From assembly GCA_020746835.1 (NCBI GenBank), contig JAGPNK010000002.1, positions 1,364,001 to 1,428,000 on the forward strand: DNA of 64,000 nt, written 5' to 3'. Every line of letters starts with the position of its first letter. Position 1 is the stretch's first letter. The notes under the pieces were generated by a model that did not search any database, was not told the DNA's origin, and saw nothing but the letters and a program-made list of their open reading frames with translations. Shown here piece after piece: positions 10,963-22,188 of this stretch. Origin of the DNA: Stachybotrys elegans (taxonomy: Eukaryota > Ascomycota > Sordariomycetes > Hypocreales > Stachybotryaceae). A program made the position numbers and the translations under genes.

Positions 10963-13900
10963 ATGTCTTTTCCGCGGTTGCGTTTGTTGCCTGATATTAC
11001 TCTTGTAATTCTTATTGCGTGGATCAAGGTGTCGTGTCAGTAGTGACAGGGTACAAGGAGCCGGCGTCAGGCAGGGCTGCGTAACTAGGTTGAGATGGAC
11101 TTGGAGGGAGGGGCAGCGCGGACGGTCGCACGGGGAGGGGGGCACAGCGCAGGGAGCAGTGCGCAGTCCGTGTGGGATGATCCGGGTACTATGACTTGTT
11201 CTTTTGTTCCAAGAGGAGGGAGGGGGGGGGGGGGGAGTGGTGACCCAAGGAGAGTTCAGCAGGCAAGGATAGGGCGGCGGAGTGAGTGGGTGTCGTGGGT
11301 GTCGAGTTGGGATCGAGGCGTATCAGATGTCACCTTGGGGGTCGTGAGTGGGCCGAGTGCCTCTTGGTGAATGTTTTTATCGCAACAAGTATCCGACCAA
11401 GTGACAAGGGCTTCTTGTATTTGCCCTGGTGCGTGTGTTGGTGTGGTCTAGCTTGGACTGCCTGGTCCTGGTGCAGCAACTGCTTCAGAGATATGAGTCG
11501 GGGAGTGACAGCCAGGGAGCCTGCAACGTGGCGAGCCTGTCGAGCGCCTTGATGTTCTTGGCAAAAGTCAAACAAGAGAGAAGATGATGTTGTAGTGAGG
11601 TGTTAGAGGAAAGCCGGAAGCATAGTATGACTGTCCCGGAAATCTGGGAGAAACGGGGTCAACTTTATACAAACTTCGAGGACACGCGAGAACACATACC
11701 TCGCTCATGACGACTGTGGAAGAGAGGAAGCAATGGTCCGTCATGGCTCCTCTTTCTCATGATCAGCACGTTATCCCATAATGGGAGGGGCGAGAACACA
11801 GGCGGCGCTGTTCATCACCTACCCAAACACGAGGGAGCAAAGCACGATGCACTGCATGGCAGTGCCAGCCACAAAATGCCGGGACCTACCGAGCATCTGG
11901 GTCAAGCATGCCACCATGCCCGCATGAGGTGGCTCAAGCGTGGTAGGGCGCCACCAAGCGCCAAGGACGACCCGAAATCGCAGCAAGAAACAGACTTTGG
12001 GGCAGCCCGCTAAGCGCCAATAGCGCTGGCACCGTGATCCTATGAATGGATGAATGCTTCGGCTACTCCTTGGTGACAAGAGAGGCGTGCTATTCTCCAT
12101 TCTTAGGGGATCGAGGTATGCGCCGGCTCGAACTCTGGGCCAGGTCGTGACATCGTCTGGGCTCAATCTGGCATAAACCACTAACAGTAGCCCGCCTTGC
12201 CCGCTTCGTGCTCAACCACAAACGCTTAGGGGCCCGACCGCCCGTTCTGGACAAGTAGCTTGTTTGCATGGCGCCGTGATGATTCGAATAAGGAAGAGGG
12301 CTGGGCGACAGGAGATGGGGGCCAGGCCCTACAGACGGGACAGGTGGCGCCACGCTCACGAGGAGGGTTCATCCGTCTCACTACTACCTCGATGACACAG
12401 TGGCGGTCCCATATCCGAGCACCAGGACTCCCCGATTGAGCAATCCTGGAAGCTGAACTGAGAATCCTGTCATCCTTTTCAGGATGCTGGTGGGTGGACG
12501 GACGGACGGATGGATGGATCATGGTTGGGGCGCATGTATGTGCGGAGGATATTTCTGTGCGAGAGGAGGAAAAAAGCAACACAAAGCCACGGTGGAAGGA
12601 AGATTGGATGCATGTGCCAAAAGTTTATTATGATGCGGGTTGACGACTCAACCTGGCACCTGTCGAGTTACCTGCTGGACTGGGCTGTCTGCCCAGCGTG
12701 CGTTAAGGGGCAGGGCAGGCTCTCCGAGTCTCCTTCGCACCTGCGCCTAGCAGCCAGTATGTATGCCTGGACAACAGAGTTTGACACCACCTGCACTTTT
12801 GGGGGCTGCGGCTGGTGCTGCCTTCCTCTTGACTCTGTCCTCTCCTTCGTCGTCCCTTCCATGCTGGGTAGATCCTCATTACCTACCTTGGTACCTATGT
12901 ACCTACCTGGGTCTGGCATGATGCTCGTGACTCGGAAAGTGAAAGATCAGCACAATTGATGAGCAATCTCAATGCTTCACCATCATTCTCCGTCACATCC
13001 AACCTACGCGTAAAACCCCAAAGTGTTGCATCAAATCCTCCAAAGGCTTATCCGTCCGGAATTCAAACACCCACTATCCATGCGACTAGCGATTTCCTAC
13101 CCTTGAAACCGCTTGGCCATGCATTTCTCACCGCCATGGCAATGCCACGCGCTGTGCTGGAATGCAGGGCCCGACCATGCGAAACCCGCCTGGGCGATGC
13201 CATAATCATCTGAGCGCGCAGCAAAGAGGGGTGTGCGGGACAGGCCATCGACATGCTCAGGGTATTCGGGTATATCAGACAATGACAGCTGGTTCAACTG
13301 GTTAAACTTTGTTGTGTTGCCCTTGTCTTCCCCACCCCCTCGTTTCGTTATCGATGCTCGCTCGCACCCGTTGGACAGAGTGCATGCGTGCATAATTCTT
13401 GCAGTTACACCGCCCGGCATGGCATGGCGAAACGCCGCGTCTCAACCACATGCTTTCTAGGCCCTTGGCTCTCACCCACGTGCTGGTTGCTTCATAGCAT
13501 TCCTCTGTCGTCTTGTCCGGCCCAGGCCTCCGTCTCAGGCTCCGTTACCCAATCGCTAGCCGAGAGCCACAAGGTGCTTTGCACTTCGAAATCGTCAGCA
13601 GAGAGCTATGAAACTGAGTCGGTCTAGTCTCAGGTTCTATCCGGAGCACCGTGTTCGTCAGGCCCATGGTTACTTTACCTCTTGGCAAGGTCCGGTCGTT
13701 CTCGCTCGGCTCGGCTGATGCCGTCTCTGCCGCCCATGCATCTAGTCTCTCCGTCTAGACTCCCCCTCTTGCTCCCTCTGGACCGGCTCCATCTCATCCC
13801 ATCAACCGCGTCATCCTCTCACCGTCGCAAGCATGACTGGCCCTGCTGCACCGTTCAAACAGGGGACGCACGGACATGATGGCGTGCTCCTTGCTGCTTA

Positions 13901-15268
13901 CATACATCCAGTACTTGATATCGCTTGTGCCTCTTCATTTATTAGACTTTGGACCCAATACCCCCGGGTGGCCGCTTCGCACATGTCTCCGCCATCGAAC
14001 ATGAGATTGGACTACACGCATATTGGCTGTGCAGGACAGACGTTGTCGGAGTATCCCATTGGCTCCGCCCGAAGATTCAACAAGGCTTGAGTTTTCGTTT
14101 GTCTCACCTCACTTCCACGAGGAAACCTACAAACACGTCTAATATCAATACAGGAATCAACCACTGTCACAAACAATTCAAAGGCCCCGCTTCGGCTCTG
14201 ATCTGCTCGGTACCACGGACCACGTGGGGAATCCTTGCCTCACTGATCCTTGCCATGTAGGTGGATGCAGTCGTGATGTAATGCGACATGATCTACGGAT
14301 ACGGAGTCTACGTTTACGAACAATGCGGACAAGACGGGTTAGGTAAAACCAGCAAAACACTTTTTTGGTACCGCTTGATGGAAGGACAACTAGGTTTCAA
14401 AGAAGAAGCACAACAGGGGAGGAGCCGAAGAAAACCAGTTCTTAGCCTTGCGCATGGCTTCCATGTGGAATTCCTGATTGAACTGTCGTTTAGAATTTGG
14501 AATTTGGCATTCCTCTGCCATCTTCGACTCTGGAATTTCGCCCCCTCCCTTGGTTTACATCTTGATCGCTAACCGCCTTACTCGACAGCCGAAATGAGTC
14601 GGTGGTCCAGGTGTTGCCTACATGGATCTTTTCCACGCCATCGTCTCAGGTCGAGGAAGCGTGAGGGGTAGGAGCAGCCTGAGATGGCCTGTCAGCGACT
14701 TCATGCATGCGACGAACTGATGAGGAACCATCGGCCTCTGCCAACTGTGCGGCATCCCATGTCAACCCCTCAACTCGGACATTTTCCGACGGCCTCGGCA
14801 TGTCCCCCGAGGCATGCAACGCATGAACCTCCCCCTCGGCGACTCATGCACCTGCCCCAAGAACCCCTTCTCAGGCCCCATATTCAAGCATGAACCTACC
14901 CCTTCTCGAACTTGACCAGAAGGTATCCCGCGTAATCGAAGTTGGTACTTCAAATAACCCTTGTCCTCCCTCTGGATCCAATGGTCAACACCGGTGTGAG
15001 ATATGGTCTCGGCATTTGCATCTCGCCGCAACTCGCACGCAAGGCAGCGCAAAGTCCGCAAAGTCGGCAAGTCGGCATACATCCCCCGGCAAGATGACAA
15101 CCCCCCAAAACAGCGCGCGCATTGCCATTCATCCTTTATTCAAACAAAAGCCGGGTAGCCCCACCACCCGGCGCTCTATGGTTACCGGTAGTATACATGT
15201 CTAGAGTGAGTTGTGGCCATCCATTTGCCTCTATAACCGAAATCGCCCATGTCGATATGATACAAAAC
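10963..15268. other. 4.3-kb gene-poor region
   Basis: No supported coding region on either strand. It contains a G14 tract (11222-11235) and a GGAC/GGAT micro-repeat (12494-12519). Part is presumably promoter and leader of the gene ending at 10962. The remainder shows neither coding bias nor recognisable transposon sequence. Confidence 0.45.
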
Positions 15269-16123
15269 TCATGCAGTTGGTGGCGCCTTCTTGCCGATGT
15301 TCCAGCCCCATGATCGGAGTTTCTTGACCACCTTCGGTGTGACGGCGGCCGCAAGGGGAACGCGGAAAAAGATCAGCGACTTGTGGATTGCATACGCCAA
15401 GGCAAGTTGAGTGGCCAGGCCTGGGCCGTCGCTGGTCAGTTCATGAATCAAACGATATCTGCTGGGAGAGACTTACTGGGGCCTTCGTCATTGTGCTTCT
15501 GGGCTTCCTCGACGCTCCATGTTGCCATCTCCACCGTTCCGGTTGCATTATCATTGCCAATCTCCTGCTTCTCCCGGGCTCTTACGGCATTCCATATCGT
15601 ACTGAAGAAGTTGCTGGTGGCGTGTCGTACGGACTCGGGGATTACCGAGGTGATGCTCGAGACAATGTAGTGCTCGACCCTGCCTGTATCAATGTCAGCA
15701 ACCTGCGGGCTGAAGACAGCCTTCCGGGAATAACCAACCAATTGCCTCTGCTCCAACCGTCTTTACAAAGAGGTAACAAAACGGTAAGTCCAATGCGCTG
15801 AGGCCAAAGTAGACCCCAACAGCAGCCCAACCATACTCCTTCGTAAGCCTCTTTAACCTAGCTCCCAGGCCTTGTGACTTCTTAGAAGCCGCCTCTTCAC
15901 TCGCTCTCTTCCATGCCGTCTCGTGAAACGCTCGTCTAGAACCCGCGCGGAGGGAGCGCAGGAATTCCGAAGAGAAGCTCGACTGCGATCGCCACCAAAA
16001 GTTTACCGCTGTCGAGGATTTGGTACTGGCTGTTGCCGGTCTGCTCCAGATGCTTCTGCCCACGGTCGCTTGCACAGATCGTCCAAGGGGCAAGCTGGCG
16101 CCCCGAACAGCCGGTCGCATCAT
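15269..16123 (-). CDS. DUF1279 / FAM210-like mitochondrial membrane protein, three exons
   Basis: Exons 16123-15739, 15683-15477 and 15420-15269, giving 247 aa. The introns are 55 bp (15684-15738) and 56 bp (15421-15476, donor GTAAGT). The N-terminus MMRPAVRGASLPLGRS plus about 70 Arg/Ser-rich residues is a good mitochondrial presequence. The DUF1279 core is LKRLTKEYGWAAVGVYFGLS (one transmembrane helix), then LDLPFCYLFVKTVG, and across the first intron AIGRVEHYIVSS. A second hydrophobic segment near the C-terminus (LAYAIHKSLIFFRVPLAAAV) fits the family. FAM210-type proteins act at the inner membrane, with proposed roles in translation; the fungal function is not established. The first donor is the non-consensus GTTGGT. 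A longer TTG start would be needed to extend upstream, so I chose the first ATG. Confidence 0.83.
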
Positions 16124-18164
16124 GTCGCAAAGATATTCGAGCAATTCCGTTCAATGGGAGAATATGGACTGGCGGAAGGAAGATGTGAAGTCGTCTGCGC
16201 AATGTGGCGGATTGTTGCGGAGATTTCGGGGGTAAGGAATCGAAGATTATGGAATTATCGGATTTTGCACAGTCTGGACAAACTGTAGAGGCTGTGCTGG
16301 GATGCTGGTATGTGAGGCGGCAGATGGGTGCCAATTTCCAAATCGCACCTGAGCCCGAGATCGTGTCGGTTCCGTTGATTCCGACAGAGCCTTGCTGGCG
16401 TGGAGGGTCGAACCTCTTGAGAGGCAAGGGAGGAAAAGAAAAAGAGAAAAAAATAAGGATGATGCGGTGTTGCGCCAATCCGATCGTCATCTGACGTACT
16501 TTTTAGCTTAGTACTGGGTATCTGCTAACTGAGTGCCCGCTAAGTTGTATGGCCTGCTGATAGTGGTGCCATCGGCCCATCACGTGGAGCAATGTATTAT
16601 TGAGTGAATGATCGTGGGTTCTCAAACAATCTTGATTGGCTGCTCAATCGACATTTATTGACTTCACTCTTGTATGCCGGGATGAGCCTATCATGGATTT
16701 TGCCTCCCTCTTGTAGGTTAAGAGGGCTTATAAGATTGCGACAAGAGGTATCGGCCAACGCCTCGATCATGTACAGACGCATGGCGCGCAACGTTAATTC
16801 TGGATGCCTGCTCTTATGAAGGCTGTTGCCGCGAAGGCTGCCCCTTGGCCTGATACAAAATGAAGCCATGTCCACGATGATTTTCCACCCAAGCATTCGG
16901 TTTGCACCTAGGATAGAACAATCGCAGCTTCAGGTTATCTACGCTTCGCTAGTCGGCTTCGTTGTTCGTCTCCACCATGTTGTCCTCCAAGCACCATCTC
17001 TGTTACTGGGGCACTTCTGCGTTTGCTGCAGTCACCTACGATTTGTTTGCATCAGCCATTGGGATCGACCACAGTATTTTCAGAGAGCTTCTATTTCTTC
17101 TCGTCGTCTTCGCTATCCTAGTCGTCGTCACCGGCTCTCGACAACGCTCTCTGTGGCGGATTTCCTATCACTTCGCCGTTACGACGTGCTTGGTGGTGTG
17201 CTTGGGTGCCATCGCAGACGATTAACTCTCGAGAATGAGGTGCTGAGGGATCTGCGCGAGGGATGATACCCAGAAAGCCCTGGCTTGTTCCTCTCCATGC
17301 GCTCTCGAGGCCGCCAGACAGGATGTAAGCTGCCTTTCCACTGACTTGATGGGTGCTGTTGGCCCAGGACGGACAGCGACATGGCATTGATCAAGCTTAT
17401 ATCCTAGCTGTGCCTCTACGCTTGGTACCAGACACTCGCACATATCACCCTGAATCCAGTCCACGGTCGAAGGTTATTTGAGCTACGATGTCACCCTTTT
17501 CGCCATAATCAGTCGTCTCATGTACCTGTGGCATTATTTACGGCCCTGAGCCGCTGATGTGGGGGTTTGTGTCTTTCATTTATTCAACTAAGTTCATCTA
17601 CTGGAGATATCCTTTTACATGCATTTCGGATTTGAAGTGCCTTCAAGATCAATGGTTGAGGCGCATTAGAAAGGCTCTACAGACCAATGATACTAAGAGC
17701 AGAGCATTTGGTATGTTTCATGTCCAGCAAGTAAACACACATCGGCTGACAAAATCCGCAGGCTACAATCATTATCACGATTCAACGCCCCATTTTATAA
17801 TCTCGTCACATGTTCATGATCATCAGCCGTGTCAATCGACCATCCCCCTCTCTGTGTCATTGAACAGCAGATTCCCACCCCCACCCATCCACCAGCAAAA
17901 AGATCCAGGTGATCCAACTGGCAAAAACATACAACAGCCGGTGTTCGCTGGTCGTCACCGACCCAACTACTAATCTGCCCCTTACCAGTTTGACTAGGGG
18001 GGAGCGGACGGGACCCCGTATTTTCTGGTAGGTATGGTCGTATGTGCTTGGACTTCAGGTAAAGGAGTATATCAATGGATTGAAAGAAATAAGGAGAAAG
18101 CCAGCAGAAGACGACAACGGCTTCTTATGCTCACCTGTTGGCAGGTCTCGTCTTTCTCTTTAAA
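16124..18164. other. 2-kb region without a firm gene
   Basis: Upstream of the DUF1279 gene. Only one doubtful small membrane ORF (16977-17225, listed separately). The open frame at 17557-17973 lacks coding-like composition. AT-rich stretches lie at 17400-17800. Confidence 0.4.
16977..17225 (+). CDS. Doubtful small ORF, two predicted membrane segments
   Basis: 82 aa from an ATG with a good fungal start context (TCCACCATG). It has hydrophobic segments around residues 33-50 (ELLFLLVVFAILVVVTG) and 65-78 (AVTTCLVVCLGA), with Arg-rich residues between them (SRQRSLWR). I recognise no family. Support is only hydrophobicity, start context and lack of a nearby gene; it may be chance. Confidence 0.2.
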   Translation: MLSSKHHLCYWGTSAFAAVTYDLFASAIGIDHSIFRELLFLLVVFAILVVVTGSRQRSLWRISYHFAVTTCLVVCLGAIADD

Positions 18165-18397
18165 ATGTCGTCATGCCTCGCCGATATGCCCTCGAGAATC
18201 CTCGCATCCTTCACCACGGATAGCAAGATTGACCAACATCTCCAGAGCCTTGGAGAAGCCAACCTGGAGGAAAGAACCATTCAGCTTAAGAAATCAGGCC
18301 TTGGTATTTATCCAGTACCGAAGAGCAATGTGAGCAAGAGGAAACTTCTGTATTCATTTTGCGTTGTAACAATGGGCAGGCCCTCGTGTTGCAATAG
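18165..18397 (+). CDS. Doubtful small two-exon gene
   Basis: Exon 1 18165-18329 (55 codons, AAAATG start context) reads MSSCLADMPSRILASFTTDS and continues with an amphipathic, lysine-rich tail. A 50-bp intron (18330-18379, GTGAGC donor, GGGCAG acceptor) would add ALVLQ and a TAG. The whole would be 60 aa. No family is recognised. The codon use looks more coding-like than its surroundings, but there is no independent support. Confidence 0.28.
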
Positions 18398-18902
18398 TCT
18401 CGCAGATCAAACGTCTATCCCGAGGTGCGGACAGCTCGATCCCTAGAACTGACGACATGGTGTCCTGTATGAGGGGAAAGTGAAGAAGCTCACAGCGGTA
18501 TGGGGGAGGGAGGACCATTCTGGGTCAGGCGACAGACTATAAGGTCGTCAGATCTCCTGATGAACGTCAAGGGATGGAGGCTTGACACAGGTCTTTTAAG
18601 AAGACATTTGCCGAGAGACTCGGTCCAGGCTGAAGGTACGAGAAGAGCATGTCTTCAAAGCGGCAAAACATCCGGTTAGCAATGATGCACCATTCAAGCG
18701 TTTCACATTCCATTCATTGCATACGCACTAAGTTACAATGAATAGGTGGGTAGTAGGAAGCAGTTGGCAGGTGCCAGCTGTTAAGTGGAACCGCCTTCTA
18801 CAGCAGATCCCTTCGCTCCTTTTAATCCTCCTTCTCTCCCTACGCTGCCAATGAAAGTGGCCTGACTGCATCCCTCCCCTTCAAGGGCCTCCCAACGTCG
18901 CC
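18398..18902. other. Intergenic / promoter region
   Basis: About 500 bp before the TAG-interrupted gene. C/T-rich DNA just upstream of the start (18813-18840) looks like a fungal promoter. No gene seen. Confidence 0.4.
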
Positions 18903-20153
18903 ATGGAGAAGCCAAGCTCTATGCCACTCTCCACGCTTGGCAGCAGCGCCGCTGTTCGCGAAAGGCAGAACGCTCGAGACTGCGAAGAGATCGATGCCGC
19001 CGCCCAACAAGTTCACCACAAGGTCGCAGCCATGCTCGCAGCAGCCGACGCCCTCAAACCACCCTCCGTCGCCAGCAGCAAAGAGCTGCCGCCTAGCAAG
19101 AAGCCCCGAAGAGTAGGGTCCAAGGTCTTCGAGAAGATGTCGAACGCGTAGGACCGTTGGCACATGAAGACGCCCAGCCCGGGGCAGAGTGTTGGGTTTA
19201 TTTTGCCTGAACAGCAGGACCCCGATGGAACCATCTGGCCGTCCAGGCGCCAGAGTCCCACGAGCACCAGCATCCTCGAGACCCGCCTCAACGAAGGCTG
19301 CAATCTTCGTACTGCAGAGGTGCAGAAGGTTACAGGCGGCCAGATCATGAGAAAGCCCGTCGCCGATGACGGCAGAGCCATTAAGGATGCCATGGTGCTG
19401 GATGATCCTTCCACTGACACCAGAGCGCGAAGTCCTGTTGATCTGGTAGCGAATTCTCCATCACCCACCAGCGTATATACCGTGGAGGTGACTACTCCCG
19501 TGCGGGACAGGTTCTTCACGCTCGAAAGAGGCTTCGAGGACAACCTTGAATACGGCCTCCTCAACACTCTCCCTGATGGGTGGTCAACACCTAAAATCCG
19601 GATCCGTCGAACCTCCATTATAAGCATCAACACAAGCCCTATCAGAAAGCTTCCCAGCCCCATCGCCAGTCGGGGCTCGGGGCGCTTCAAGGTTTCCAAG
19701 CTGGACTTTTCGTCTTTGGCAGAAAGCTCGGGGCACAAGCGCGTGTTGGATTCCGATCGATCGCTATCACTACGGCACTATCGGCCCAGCAGGTCTAGTT
19801 GGAAGGACGTCAAGAGGGTCAAGAAGCACCCGTCGCCAAGCAAGGGGGAATTGGAAGGCCTGGAGGCCGCGTTTGAGCGGTACACAAATCTTCATGGGGC
19901 GGGTGCGACAGAGGAAGAGTTGGACGAGCTGGCGCGAGACTTTCCCCCTCCGTATGCAGCTTTGGCACCACGAGACGGGAATCGGCTTATCAAGGGACCA
20001 TCTGCAACAGCTCTTGGTTCTGGTCTCTGGGATTCCAAAAGTAGTGTTCTGGGTCAGGCATCTTGCACCTCTCAGCTGCGCGTTGAAGCTCGGCTAGCAG
20101 TTCCCTTCCGTCCAGATGCAGCTCGTGCGGATGAGTTTGATGAGTTGCACTGA
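18903..20153 (+). CDS. Fungal low-complexity protein interrupted by one in-frame TAG
   Basis: An ATG in near-ideal context (CGCCATGG, 18903) opens 82 codons ending in TAG at 19149-19151. The same frame then continues open to 20153. A Met four codons after the stop (19164) could start a 329-aa protein; read through, the product would be 416 residues. Both halves have coding-like codon use and similar composition: Ser/Pro/Arg-rich, probably disordered, with basic patches (SKKPRRVG, KDVKRVKKHPSPSK) suggesting a nuclear or regulatory role (inference). A C-terminal helical part (GELEGLEAAFERYT) follows. I recognise no domain. The TAG sits in SNA-stop-DRWH, where TGG would give WDRW, so a single G-to-A change explains it. 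Two weak introns could also remove it (19113-19169, 57 bp; 19118-19177, 60 bp); neither has a good donor or branch point. See findings. Confidence 0.6.
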
Positions 20154-20390
20154 CTACCAGGTCACATACGCGAAAAGGATAAAGAGGGCGTTATCAAGGC
20201 AGATTAGGACCTGCTTACGAAGAGCACCATGACGGTATTTAGGAGTTTGACGACAGTAACACTAGCAACACATGTATTAATGATTCTTGATGGAACCATA
20301 GTAAACTAATCATACAGTCCCACTCATACTGGGTATCATCTCTCGAGCTCAATCATATCGTTTCGTCAATTCATAACATGAATTTCCCGC
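20154..20390. other. Convergent 3' intergenic region
   Basis: Short AT-rich gap between converging genes; presumably 3' untranslated sequence. Confidence 0.4.
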
Positions 20391-20749
20391 TTAGTAGCGG
20401 TAGCGGCGGCGGGAGCCCCGTCCATCAGTGCCGTGCATGCGGCGAGTGCCAGCAGCCTTGAGAGCGGTTAGCAAAAGATCTGGTTGTGTTATGATAGAGT
20501 TTCAATACATACCTTTTGGCCAGGGCGGTGGGTAAGAGAACCCTTCAGCTTGAGAAGGGCACCACTGATCTTGTCCTTCATGGTAGGCTTGCGCTTCTGG
20601 TGGTGAACCGGGGCGGCATGGCGGCGGGAGAAGAAGCCACCACCATGGCGAGGAGTGGTGCGCGTGGTGCGCGTGGTTCGCACATGGCGCGTGGTGCGAG
20701 GAGAGGAGTGGTGGGTGCGGCGGCCGTAAGTGCGAGTAGTGAGAGGCAT
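20391..20749 (-). CDS. Small basic conserved fungal protein, two exons
   Basis: Exons 20749-20513 and 20456-20391, 100 aa. The intron is 56 bp with donor GTATGT, branch TGCTAACC and acceptor CAAG. The first half is Thr/Arg/His-rich (MPLTTRTYGRRTHH, repeated RTTRTTR), followed by GGGFFSRR and a compact conserved-looking block TMKDKISGALLKLKGSL, then TRRMHGTDGRGSRR at the C-terminus. The predicted pI is very high, and there is no signal peptide or membrane segment. I do not recognise a named family, though the MKDKISGALLKLKGSL-to-GTDGRG arrangement looks like a conserved small fungal protein. The clean splice across RPGQK and AAGTRR supports the model. Function unknown; nucleic-acid or membrane-phosphate binding would be a guess. 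Confidence 0.75.
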
Positions 20750-22188
20750 GTTGGCAGGTTGTTTTGGAGAATAGTATGTCAAAGTTGTGTCTTTGTAGTG
20801 GAGTTTGAATAGAGCTTTGCGTCTGAGACGAGGTGCTTGTGTTGGAGCTTGTGGTTGTGATGAAGATGTTGATGGATTGCAAGAAGGAGGGTGGCTCGAA
20901 GGGTTTATATCTTCATTCTCGCCGTCCGCGATCTACACGCATGACGAGCGTTTGCCATGTGCGGAGAACATCAAGGCGATGATGCCTCTGGTCCTTTTGC
21001 GTTCTGCCGATCCTTCAGCCCTTCAGCTGCATAGATCGTAGGGTGATACAATGACTTGGACCCTGAAAAAGAAGGGGGGAAAAAACCTGCTTTTCTTGCA
21101 CAATCATGGTCGGGAATCGGCAGGACCCTGAGATTGGAAAACGTCACCAGTCGCGTGCATCCTCCTTGTCACAATGGGTAAGGGTTGCGCTCGAGAAGGC
21201 ACGAATCAAGCAGTGTGGCGAATCGAGATGAGATGGGGGAGGATTCTGGCTGGGACGCAGGGTCCTGGTGCGGGAAGGTGGGGGTGATGTCATAGTTGCC
21301 GTTCCGCGATCTGTTGGCGGGGGAAGGACCCCTGTCGCTGTGAGGGCAATGACGAAAGGAGGGGGAAGGAAGGGGCATGGTTCGCATCATGCCGTTACGC
21401 GGCTGCTGGTTCCAGGTTGGCAGACCATGTTCTTGGAGGCGAGATCGGTCCAGCCCCCTGCGGTGGGAGAGATAATCGTAGTGGGACGGCTGTGGGCGAC
21501 GGGACGCTGTTCCGATGAGCCATCGTGGCTTGGTATGATGCGGGTGATGGACAGCTGCGCCACCTTGCTCCGGGTTGATTTCGTCTGCATTTTGGTCTCC
21601 GTCTCTTTGTGTTCTTGGTAGAAGTTATGATGCAAATATGGGTATATGGTTCGTCATCCCGAGTCGAGGGTTAATGGAGAAATCAGGGCATCCATGGCAG
21701 CAGCGAAGAAAGAGGTTTGGACCTGCAGCGAAAGCAATGTTGCAGATGAGTCGCAAGTCAATATCAGTTGTGCTGCACCGAATCTTTGGGCTATCGCTAT
21801 TTGCTTATATGATAAAATCTTGCAGTTTCGTTCTCGACACCCGCTTCAGCCATGTTTTGTCCTGCTTGCTGTTAGGGGAAATAAGCCGCCTGCACATGGC
21901 GACTCAATAGGGCTCATCACCATGCTCACGGCGCACCCAATACAGCCCCCAGTACAATTTATCAATACTTGTAGCTACAGAATCTCACTTGATATGTTTT
22001 TTAGAGTCGCCGGGTCTGTCATTATTTTTTCATCATTTCATCCGTAGAAAAGGCACTGTCGCGGGGATGCTCACTTAATCGATAAGCCCCACGACGGAAA
22101 TGTCCAGCCCACGGCCTTATCAATCACCCTTCGACCCAACGACACCACCCCCATCACACGCCAGACTTCGGCCGAGCACACATCGGCC
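20750..22188. promoter_or_regulatory. Divergent intergenic region
   Basis: 1.4 kb between the small basic protein gene and the amidohydrolase, which point away from each other. No gene is supported; the region is expected to hold both promoters. Confidence 0.45.

Noticed and set aside
16123..16144. Upstream TTG start for the DUF1279 protein
   Set aside because: ATG at 16123 gives a normal mitochondrial presequence; TTG starts are rare in fungi.
17557..17973. 138-codon open frame
   Set aside because: Mixed composition, no domain, no splice signals; AT-rich surroundings.
19113..19169. Intron removing the TAG at 19149
   Set aside because: Keeps frame but has a weak donor (GTAGGG), an atypical GAAG acceptor and no branch point; kept only as an alternative in the finding.
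19013..19738. 241-codon frame antisense to the TAG-interrupted gene
   Set aside because: Considered because the sense gene is broken, but its composition is that of a shadow frame, with no domain or splice sites; the sense strand has the better start and codon use.
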